Assembly: GCF_001949145.1 (NCBI RefSeq)
Contig: NW_019091517.1
Coordinates: 403,457-467,456, forward strand
Origin: Acanthaster planci
Taxonomy: Eukaryota; Echinodermata; Asteroidea; Valvatida; Acanthasteridae
DNA length: 64,000 nucleotides
Reading direction: 5' to 3'
The stretch's first letter is position 1, and each line of letters begins with the position of its first letter. This document shows positions 27,101 to 39,100 of the stretch, piece by piece. The notes beneath the pieces were generated by a model. That model was given only the letters and a program-made list of their open reading frames with translations. It had not been told where the DNA came from and searched no databases. A program made the position numbers and the translations under genes.

Positions 27101-30100
27101 AAGAATTTAACATGTTTAAGTAGAGCTACATGTAATTCAGGATTAACGTACGTCATGATGTCTGTCCACAGAGTGACAAACATGAAACAGGCTGATTTTG
27201 TCATTCCTTGAGCAGATTGCATGTACTTCAACAAAAATATATAAATCTTCCAGAGAAAAGTTTTGACAATTATTATTTTACATCATATTTGTGTTTTTTT
27301 CTATCAGAAACAAAGCTAAGATTTGATTTTAGGAATTGCATATGTCTGTCCACTATTTTGTAACATTTGTCACAAGTATTTTATCTAAAGACTTATCTTA
27401 TGAGTACATGACACATTTTTTACCAAACCAAATTAAATAAAACAAAATAGTGATCCATTAGAAAAAGTTGGCTATTTTGTTGAAAGGAAAGTGAGAAGAC
27501 TGTCTGTCGCTACCGGGTAGGTCACGATATGTGACAAACATTTTTCATTGAGAAAAACTTATGTGTACATACATGTAGTGTTCATTTAAGCAGAACTTTG
27601 ATAGTCTTTTTAACAAAAATGATTTTCACATTTGGGCAATTCCAGGCAAACAGTTCTTTCCTGAACTTCCTTTTCATCTTAAAATTGTTTCTAATAGATG
27701 AAAGAACAAAGATATAATCCTTTTTGGCAAATCTTTGTTGTTTTCTATAAAATATGTGTGACGTTCCTTCCTTGTTATATTTGGCTTAAAAATAATGCTC
27801 TAATTTATGTGTATTTTCATTTCTAAGCGTTTTTCTTTGAATGGCACATTAAAATCATTAAAATGGAAAGCCCATGAAATTTGAAATGGGAATGACAAAT
27901 GAAATGCGAGTGAAAAGTGAAATGCAAATGACAATACAACTTTTTGTTATATAAATGCAGACCCAGCTCTATTAAAAGCTTCGGAGGCGTTACATGTATT
28001 ATGTGTACTTGTATGCAGTGTGTATTGTGCACGCCTATTGTTTTAGGCTAATAAAGGGCAGGCTTCAATAATTTTTGTGGTACCCATGATGCACTGCAAG
28101 ACCACATGCTCTCAAACAGCGTGCAACACTGCATGTATGTATTTCTATCTACTGAGCTGAGATTCAAGATCTTGCACTTTTACAATTCTGTGAGTCTGCA
28201 GTCTGGTTGTACAAAAGGTATTTTATATTGATCATTTATATGATGGGCTGATTTGTTAAAGATGAATAAGTGCTGCAGTGAGTGGTAAAAAATTATAGTA
28301 AACTACATGTAGTTTAAGACTGTGGATTATTATATTTCAGCATATACATGTATATCTGCAGTTAGACATTAAAAGGTCCCCCTTTCATTGAAATTAGTAT
28401 TTCAGCATTTTAACCACCCTCTCAAGATTTATAACCATGGTTTAAAACAACTCAGACAACAGTTAATAAGAATTGTGGAAGAAAAAAATCTTTTGTTCAC
28501 AAAATAATTAAAGGACAATGTGAAATGCGAGTGATGGAAATCCGAGTGACGGCACTTTTCCCGTCAATCTTAAAACCAGTTTGTTGTTTTACATATATGA
28601 TTTTGCACAATGCTACTTTAGCATGATAGGAATGTTGTTCATATTACCATTTGGTAGTGATGAATTTAGTTTGAGGAAACTTTTCAATTAAAATCAAGAC
28701 ATTTTTTGGCATGTCCATTTCACGAAATGCGAGTGACGGTTTTATTCAGCAGTGCCATGCTCACATTTAACATTAAGTAATCTTTTTAATGCTACTGAGT
28801 TAATGCCTTATGTATAAAAAATGTTCACACCAGAGATGAAAGAGTAACTCATTGTGTTGAAGAAACTACATCATTAAGATTGTAAACAGATGCAAATATG
28901 TGAAATGCGAGTGACGCTGGAATTGTCCATTTAAGAAACAAGTGTCTGTCCATGTGACAAATGTATATCTTCAAGAATAAACTTCTGTAACTAATAAAAT
29001 ACTGCTCAAGTTATCTTTACCAGTTATACCTTTCTGTGGTAACAATCAGAAGCAATGAAGACATACATGTACATGTATATGTAAGCAAAAAAACAATGGC
29101 AAAATTTTACAGTTGGAAATTTTTAGTGAGTGTCATACAGATATATCTTTTCATGTGGCCAGACCTGTTACATTTACATACCGGTACATGTACAAACATA
29201 GACATCTGTTAAGACAGTATTTGTCAGAACAGAATCTGACAAAATTCTTTCAATCGCTAAAATATTTGTGTGAGGTTCTTGTCTTCCTTGATTTACATAA
29301 AAGCAACATCACCCTCGATTGTAAGTTTTAAAAAAATACACCTTTCAATACACTTACTCCCAGGAGGATGTCAGGTGGTTTTCAGACATTGAAGAAGAGC
29401 AGAAAGGGTAAAGTGTATGTATTCTAAAAAACGTGGCCTGAACCTTTTATGGTTTGCAGATTGCACCAAAAGTTGATAATAACCTAAATGTTTACTTTTT
29501 CTTAGTCTAAAAATTACTAAGTAATTTGTATCCGATTGTGGTTTTGGGTTCCGAGTTCCACTATTTCAACTTGCCAGTACATGTATTCCTGACAACATCA
29601 ACCAGGTACCGGTACCGCTACATGACTATCCGATCCCAAAGCAAAGCTCTAAATATACATAATGCACACATACATGTACACGTACCTTGTTGAGATCTGT
29701 TGCAGTATTATAGTACATATACATGTATGTATAATCTGTTCTCTGCCTTGGGCTTATCGCTGATCAAGCTGCTTATAAGCCTGGTGGTTTCAATGCAAGA
29801 CAGCATTTCAATTCCCTCTAGAGGTGATATCTGAGTCCATTTTGTTGTACCTTGAGCTTCTTGTTATAGTGATACCCAGCAATAAACCAAATTGGGCAGA
29901 GCCCTTGAGGCAGTTGGTACTGAGTGCATTGCTCTAGTTGAAGTCTCATGCACGTGTACTTGTACAAGTACAGTACATCAAAAAGTGAGGGACTGTTTAA
30001 GATGATCTGATTGTAGAGCTTTCTGTTAGGCTACACCAGCACTGGTTTTAATGGTTACAGCCAGAGGCTTCATATTTTTCTATGAACAGAATGTTAACCT

Positions 30101-33100
30101 TAGTTTTAGGTGGAGGCAAACAGAGATGTCTTCATATAGTCAGGCATGGAGTTCTCCTCCTTTTAGTGGATTTTCTTAGTTTTTTATGTCCATGGTATAC
30201 CATTATAAATTGGAAAACAGTGTACTTTATGGAGTTCCTCTCTTTTTCAGCAATTTTGACAATTCCATGTCCTCTAAGTGGAGTTCAGCCCACACTTATA
30301 TATTTCTTTAGATTGGCGTCCGTCGGTTTGTGTCCTGCAGTTTGGAAAGAAAATAAAATGGGGGGGGGTGAAACACTTACATGAAGGGGGAAACAGACGT
30401 AGGGATGAGGGAATGCTGGCTCCTGCAGGTACTTGTACTTGTGTGTGTGACTGGCCATGCTTGATGAATGCTTATGAGCATTTACTGTCACCTTTTTGAA
30501 CTACATTGTATGTGCGCCATCTGTGCCAACGTGTACATGTACGTGGTTTTAATGGTTGCAAAGAGCAGTCATTGACAATTTATCAACCCATAATTACATG
30601 ACCTTTACCTCCCGTTTTGCTTCCATGCATCTCCCTCCCTCACTCCTTCTCCTTCTTCTTCTCTCCTCATCCTAGGACTGCCACTGTGTGGAAGACGCTG
30701 ACACCGTTCTGGGGGGAGGAGTACTTTTTCCATCTTCCAGGAGGCTTTCAAAACCTTTCTGTGTATGTCTTTGATGAAGATACAGTCAGGTAGGGTAAAG
30801 GATGTATGTGGAATAGCAAGTTTCTCATTTCAATAGTACATTTAATTCCGCACTTCTAATAAAGTTTCTTCAGTACATACTATTTATTAGGGATTGGGAA
30901 TTATTACAATGCTTTGCAGTCAATCCAAGATAGGAACAGATATTTAAAAGTACACAGTAAAGAACAATTTTCACCATATACCGAAAACAAGAAAGGGTAT
31001 TGGTCTGTTTTGTGAGCCAGAGTGAAATACACGCACCAATACAATATAGCAAAACATCAGACATGTAGCTGAAAGACAAGTAAGGTAAATGTTTAATGCA
31101 GCCAGCTTCACTAACCAGAGACACGAAGATGTTGATCCTGTCAACTCAAGTAGTGTGCTTTTTAATCATTAACCAGCATTGAAATGCTGTGGGTAAACAA
31201 GTGCTGCCAACTACATCTTTCATTCTAAACATTGTGGAGTTACCCTTGTCACGTGATCTCAACGTCCGAATCACGTCTACAGTACTACTCGTAATCGTTT
31301 CTGCCTTTTTTTGTGATGTACATGTACGCTGCATGAGGAGTGGAAGGAAAATATTGTGTATTGCCACCTAGTGTTAGTTATTTTTAGAGCTAGTAATTGG
31401 TCTAAGGTTCCAATTTAAATGGATAGAAAATGACAGCCAGCCTGCAGTATGAACAGATGCTGTACATGCGGCATGAGTAATCGGTTCCATAGAAGCTTCT
31501 CCATCACACTTTGGGTTGACAACCAGTGATTGGCCTGTCTGACGCCCAGGCACGTTTGGTTTAATGCACCTAATCCTTCTGCTTGGTAATGGCCAGGGGG
31601 CAGGCTGCCATGAGAAGTGTTGGAGAAGAGATGAAATGGGAGGGATAGGCCTGAGGGTTCATCTTGTCTCTCGATGGGGTGTGACGACTTGGAGAAGCTG
31701 CTGTGCAGCCATCCCTTTTTTTTTTCTTTTGAAAAAAAAAATCGGGGGGGAAGGGGTGCAAGTTTTTGGTTCAAATTTTTGGAAGTAACAAATAAACTAC
31801 GTGTGGAGTACAAAGAAGATTTTCAGGTGTACTTCTAATTATTTATGAGATACCGGTACACCTATTTATGACATGTAATCTGTTCTGTTGTGAAACCAAG
31901 AATGAAAGATTGTATCTTTTGTGTGTGAACCAGACTGTCTTTCCTCAGGTGTATGGGATTGTCATGACTGTTGGCGTGATCCCTTGCCCTTGGGTACTTC
32001 TGGGTTTTGTGTTTCTTATAAAGCGCCACAGAATTAACAGGTTTTGTCAAAGAGGCTTGTCGAGCTACCATGTGTTAACAGGAGAGGGATCTGTTTCACC
32101 ACGCAGCAATTACTCGGAGATTGACACTCCACTTGCACGTGCTTATTCCCATGCATCTGGCACGGAGTATGCTCAAGAAATTTTGTAAATTCATGTGGCT
32201 GAATGCACAGGGCCAGTGGCATGTGACTGCCATCTGACAAGTTATGCATTTATCACCAGTGACGGGGTGCTTGTGTACAGAATGGATAACTTAGGGCAAG
32301 TTTGAGCGACGACTGCAGTTAACCATAGTTCGACCACTGTTAACCAAATGATGGATGATGTTGGCCATTTACCATAGTCCATCATTTGGAACTACATGCA
32401 CATGTACATATAAATGATAATGCTGGTTATCAGAAACTGATTTCATTTATCAGAATAGAGGGAAACCATTCATGTGAAAATAATTGTATGAATTGTCATT
32501 AACTATGAACATTTCTTGGGTTAAAGCCAACAGCAAAATACATGTACATGTACATGTACAAGTGACAGTGAGGTTTTACAAAATACCAGTAGTTCGACTA
32601 TATGGTCATTTAGTTTGACTGTACAAGTATTGCACATGTATACTGTTACAAGCAATTGACGGCTGCTGGAACTATCGTTCGCACCTGAACTTGTCTTAGT
32701 TGGTGGAATGCAGGTACAGTGTACTGTGTATAGAATTTCAAACTCTTTCTTAGCCAGTCCTTGTTCTCAACGGGACATTTTCAGTGTGGTCTTTATGTAG
32801 TACATTTCGGGGCCTTTTGGGGCCTTTTCTAGAGGGAGGGAAATATGAAGATTGTTCATGTATCTGTATTCAAGTAATTATTTACATTTACATTTATAAT
32901 TACATGTATATACCATTATGTACCCATGTTCTGGCACATGTACTGTAGATGCATAATCAATGTACCGGTAATACAAAAATACAGAAATAATCAACCAATT
33001 TTGAATTTAGACATACATGTACATGTATACCGGTCCATGTAGAACTTCTTTTAGATTTCCTCTTGTCTGAATTGCTTTAAAATGCACACATTTGAAATAT

Positions 33101-36100
33101 GAATAAGCAATGGCAATGCCTCAGCCCTGCTCACCTTGTTTGTAGTACATGTGCTCTTTGCAAAGAGGATTTTGTGTGTGTGGGCTTCAATACACTGCCT
33201 CAAGCCAAGAAGCTAATCACAACCTACACTCATGTTTTTGTTTCCAAGGGGCATTGTGTCGTGCAGGAACACCGCCGCAAAACTATTATTATTTCAGCAC
33301 AGGTGATCAACAATTTCTGCCGGTGGCTGCATTCTGAAACCAAACTGAGCAGAGAGCACTCAAGAAATACATGTACAAATCATTCTGTTCCCCATCACCA
33401 TCGCGTGGGATGAAATCCCGTATAGCCTTGGAAGATTGAGTTTGCTCACCTGTGACCTTTTGATTTTTTGTCTTGTTTCTCCCACAGTGAAGATGATATC
33501 ATTGGCAAGGTGTCAGTGGACAAAGATGTTTTACAGGATACCCCACGAGGTAATAGAGTGTTGAAGTGAATATGTCGCGCACACAATTACCAGTACATTG
33601 TAGATATGTTTAAAAGGCATTTAGCATGAAAACCAGCGCATGAACAGCACGTGCCCGTACTCCGTTCGTTTGCTGTACACTCCCTGGTTCAAAATGATAT
33701 CACACTTTGGTACTGTATAACGTACCGGTACACATGTATGTAAGTGCTGAACTGGTTATTTCTAGGGTGCCGGCTTGTGTGCATTCAGCTATTGACCCAT
33801 TCATGCATTTTGTTTTGCTCTCCTTTTTGTGTACCTGCGTGTTCATTTGTTGTTCCATAATGATGTTCCATAACAAGTTATTTCCTGTAGTGCATGCCTG
33901 ATTGGGTTGAAACCTTGGACCCAAATGGTCATGAGGAAATAATTATCAGGTTTGTGCATTAGATTGGTTGTTCAAATTAACAAAGGAATGCGAATAAGCA
34001 CTCTGTTCTGTTGGCCAACAAAAAGATGAGCTCAAGTTTCTTTTATTTCTCTACATTTTCCTTAACTGTCTCCTTCAAATCCCATAGATTTTGGGCATGA
34101 TTTTTGTCAATGGCACTTTGACAAGTATTAAATCTTCAATATTAATCAAACTTAAAACCAAACTGAGACCTCAGGCTAAAGATGTGCACTGAATACCAAC
34201 TAGCATCATGATGATATAAAAACTCAGGTGATAAGTTTTTATTGGTCAAGTACTTGAAGGTTAATATCTCTGAAACTACAATTCCTGTAAATTTTAATTA
34301 CGGGTTTTGCCGGCCAGCCGACCCTCGCAAGCCGGGTGGTTGAGTGGTTAAAATACCTGTACTAGTAAGCCGAAGTTGGTGGGTTCGAGTCCCACCCGAG
34401 TATAAGCTTTTGAATTTTTTCACAAGCTCTCGAACATCACTGAGTATACAGTGTTTATGAATATACGTCGGGTAAGGACATAACCCATAATCAAAATTTG
34501 CATCTCCCGACACAAAGTACATCTTGAAGTCTGGTTAAGTTGTACATGTAGGTATAAAAACTTAAAATGAAGTAATCACTTTATTTTTGTAAACAATTTT
34601 ATTCTCTTGCTTTATTCTTTTTGTCGACATTTCTCCTGAAAAAACAAGGTATTTTCGTAATTCTTTTTGCAAAACCTTTGTCTTCAAAATTGTGAATTTT
34701 TCTTTCTGATATTCCTGATCATCCGATCATCTTGAAACTTGGTGGGAAGATGTATACCGGTACATGTATGTTATGCATTGCAAATACGACATGAAGTCAT
34801 GATGACATAACGACTTTTTTTTTTTCAATATTATATTGTTTTATCATTTTTTCCCAATTATTGTCTTTTACAAGTTGTGCTAAAGTAATTTTTGTCACTA
34901 TTTCAGATCAAATTTATTGGAAACTTCACAGAGAGAAAGTCCTTTGATATTAAATGTATCTACTTTTACAATGATGCCATGATAACATTATCAAGCCATT
35001 TCATATATATTTTTAAATCTTTGACTGTTGTTGCACTTTATACATTTGTCTTTTAGCACACTTAGTGAGAAGACAGATAATAATAAACATTATTTATATC
35101 GCATATTACAGTATTTTGGAAGTCCCTACATGAACCGTATATGCTTATTATTATTATCCCTGCACATAGGGCTCACTACAACTGAACATTCCTGAAACCA
35201 ACTCAGCTCCCTGGGGAGTATACTACCGGTAGCTGATGCAGCCCTACTGTATCAGGTGCACATGGCTAACATTACTATGTCTGCCCTCACAGGTACCCAT
35301 TTACTCCTGGGTGGAGAGAGGCACATGGGGGTAAAGTGACTTGCCCAAGGTCGCAACATGCTGCCACCAGCTGGATTTGAACATCTGACCCTATGATCAG
35401 AAGCTACAAACCCTAACCACTAGGCCACATGCCCCCTCCCCTTGAGAATGAGATTTTACAAAGTAGAAAAGCCATGCATTCTCTTTAAAGCAGATGCAAA
35501 CTCTAATTTTCTAGAAAGGGTTTTCGTTTCATGCAGGCCTACGAACACAGTTAAACAGTACTGCAGGAACAAACGACACATGGTAGTGGACTCTTGAGTG
35601 TGTTATATGATAGACCATTAAAAAAAGACATGCACACTTGGTCTGTATAAATTACACGTTGAACACATTTTTATTTACACATAAAGACATTGGCATTGAT
35701 GTAATTTAACTTTTTGAGTCATTTATGAACACAGAGTATGTCGGGGGCGTATGAAATCTAATTCATTGATGGGTTTTCATGTGTTGGTGTTTTTTTGGGG
35801 GGGGGAATTCTACATTTACATAAATAATATACTGTTCATGTAAGTGAAGTGGAAAGAAGGAAACTACATGTAATTGTTGCACATCTACATGTATGCCACA
35901 TGAACAGAATTAATTTTGTTTGTGCTATGACAAAGAATTCTGAGTGTGTATATAAATCAACAGGAAATCAATGATCTACAGGTACAGGAACAGCTATCCA
36001 AAATGAAAATAAAAAAATTATAATAGGTGTATTGAGTAAACTTTTACCGTATCCCGCAGGACAGTTTGGCTTGTTAGAGTACTTCTTGTTTGGTTTAAAT

Positions 36101-39100
36101 CCTAATGACAGCAAAATTGTTCAGAAACATCAGTAAGCGTTGGCAAGGTAATCCTGGCCTTATTTACTCAGAAGATTTTTTGGGAGTGTTTTCAGCACAA
36201 ATTGTCCGGGAATTTCTTGCATACAGGTTGGGTGTCTGTGTAATACGCCATCATCTCGCCATCGACTGCCGTGACTACATAAGTCAATATTTTCCATTCT
36301 GCAATTCTGCCTTGAACCATCTTCTCAAGGAAATTCAATTTAATCCTATCAGACCCTTCCCCAAATCTTGTCATGACATCCACCTGACTCCAGCTGTTAT
36401 GAGTATGAACATGCATGTGCACCAGCACTGATCAAATCAGTGGATTAAAGGCTAGGAGTTGTTTGTACAGGTGATTAGGAGGCCTGCCCTGGGCAAAAAC
36501 TGCCAAACTACATGTACATGCACAGGTAGATTGTAGGCGTAATACCGAGCAGCAGGTTGTGATGTTTGGTTTTAACCATTTTATGCACTGAGGGAGTTTT
36601 GATGTTTGGAGAGTCAGCAAAGAATATTTTGTAACCTCATATAAATGTACAATTGTGAAGAACTTTGAGACTTCTGTGATTATTTTGCACATTCTGTATT
36701 AGCACCAGGTATTATTATTGTTGTGGGTTATACAATGCTCTACTGAACGAAAAAAAAATCATGTTTGCACAACTTTAAACTTATGCATGAAAAAAGTATG
36801 TGGAGCAAAATTTCCATCAGCAATGAGATTGTTTCACAAGGTCTCTCCTGCTTGCCTTTCAGGGTGTCTTTGGTATTGTGTCAGGCAGGAAAAAACAGTG
36901 TTTGAATTTGCACGTGAAATTTTCAGTCGCATGACACTCTAAATGCAAATAGGGTAGGCATACGGCTGTGATCTTGAAATTCTTATTGGCTCTTTGCCAA
37001 AGGCAGGATAGATTAATGAAAAGTAGGTCTTGTTTATGAAATAAAAAAACATTTACATATATGTAGGCCAGAACATTTGGCAGCACATTACATGTACGTA
37101 TGTATTTTGAAACAAGGTAACCCCATAAATTGTTATTGTATTATGTGCCCTTTTTTTCAGTCAATCACGTATACAAGTACATGTAGGTCTAGAGAAGAGC
37201 TAAAAGTAATATTTTCTACGGCATACATCCTTATTTTCTTTGGTCAACTAGGTTTAGAAAAATGGCTACAACTGGTAAAGGTGGACCGAGACACAGAGGT
37301 GCAAGGAGAGATCCATGTTGAAGCCACATTGCTGGAAGCAGGAGGGGGATACAAGAACCTCAAAGTGGAACTCCTTGAGGCAAGGTAAAGCCTAGCTTGT
37401 CATGAGAGCCAGTCTGATCTTGTCATGAAAGTGAATAGAGTGCAAAATGGATACTTCGGAAAGTCTTGCATGGAGATTGAAATGCAGTCTTGCTGTGAGA
37501 TTTGGCAAACCTTGTGGCTTGAACATTTGCCTTGATGTAACAACATTGTGTTTGTATTTGCTGTTGCATTGAGTTTGAGTCAGCCTAAATTGGTTACCTG
37601 AATTAAGACTTACGTATTGATCTTCATTTCCTTTTTTGTTATCTTTATGGTTTAGTGGTTAGCCTTTAATTACATGTATCTGCAAAATAAGGAGTTTTAC
37701 ACCATTATTAGTGGTGGATGATATCAGAAAATCTTCATTACATGCCAACAAATCAAGACATCTCTATTATTTAATGATCATAACAGCAATCCTCATGACA
37801 CACTACCAGAATCAAGACATTTTCCCTTTAGTTTGTATCCTTAGTTATCAACAAATGTTCAGTCCGTAAATGCTCATAACGATCCTTGTAAAATGCCCAC
37901 AAAGCAAGTAGGTTTGCCTTCAGGAAGTGTCTTCAGTTACCAATAATCCAGGAAGTGCTCCTTAAGCCAGCAAATAATCACCATAATAATCCTGACAGAA
38001 GTGAGTGGGTTAACCACGCTCACTGGGTGTTGAGTTACATCTATATCATGCCTTTTGATCTCAGTCTGTAGCAAACAAATAAAGGTTCACTGATAACAAC
38101 TGATCCCTTATATTAACTCCTTCAAATAATGAATCGTGAGACTTGTCCTTATCTCAAACTGCAAGCGTGTTCTTATCTCGCCCCAAAATGAATACTTAGG
38201 TGAAACTAATATTCTTTTGAAATCAGAAGTGACAGGATTTAATAAATTTTGACATTCTGAAATAACATCTCTCCGTATAATGTTACCTTACCAGAATACC
38301 ACCTACTTTTTCTTTCTGCTGTCTCAAAAGAAGCATTTCAAGATTTTTCCCCCTGAATGAGAATACATGTATGCAACCAGGTCAATTTCCCCTTGGCTGG
38401 TAAGTCACTCGAAGTGTTTTGGTCCCTCTGTTACTATTGTTTGTCTAAAGTAGGGAGGCTTTTATTTCTCATTACCAGGGATCTGGCTGTCAAAGACAAG
38501 ACGGGGTCCTCTGATCCATTTGCAAGATTAACCTTCGAGGAGCAGAAATTTGACACCAGGGTAAGATAGCCTTCAGAGATACCTGCTTGCTTGAGGACTG
38601 GCAATTTGTGATGTACGTGATCGGCATTGGGAAGAGTCCTTAACATTGGAGGGGAAATGGTGAGCAGGATTAAGATTTGGTGGGGGGGGGTTGCAATGGA
38701 GACAAAATAGGGATAATGCGTATATACCCACATGAAGTGAAACCTGTATGTGACCAGTGATCTTTAGAGGGGCAGACATTGCCATCCCTGTGTTTTGGAG
38801 GCAAAATAAAGATTCATGTATTCACTTATGCTTCATGCTTCATGCAGGAATATTGAATGCTCACCATTCCTTTGACAAATGTGAGGCATGGAAAGAAATC
38901 GGTGCGTCTGGTTTATAGTCATTGATGCACTTGCAGGCTTTGCATAAAGAAGACAGTGCAGATATTTTTAAAAGGAGAAATGGTGTTGAAAACTGTAAAT
39001 TGTTTATTTTAAGTTAGTTGTATGGCTAGGGAGTGAAGTTGACATTTTGTAGCTGTCAAGCAAGAGAAAGTAACCTGACCACTTTTTTTTACTTTTCTTT

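Larger units (their letters stand above)
12251..30675 (+). other. RasGAP intron 2 (18.4 kb)
   Basis: No exon of another gene could be supported in this intron. It holds the 43-bp tandem repeats (13911-14090), a foldback element (17352-17640), MITE copy B, a 40-bp duplication (22618-22696), the GAAATGCGAGTGA motif series (27901-28916) and numerous ACATGTAC tracts. Open frames of 60-147 codons are chance-like and repeat-rich. Confidence 0.65.
33550..37251 (+). other. RasGAP intron 4 (3.7 kb), carries two tRNA-headed repeats
   Basis: Apart from the SINE-like sequences at 34330-34520 and 35080-35440, the intron contains AT-rich sequence, a G-run at 35793-35804 and no supportable exon. Confidence 0.6.

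Noticed and set aside
34330-34403. Functional tRNA gene (Leu/Ser type)
   Set aside because: Box A and B are good, but the acceptor and anticodon stems do not pair, so it is treated as tRNA-derived repeat.
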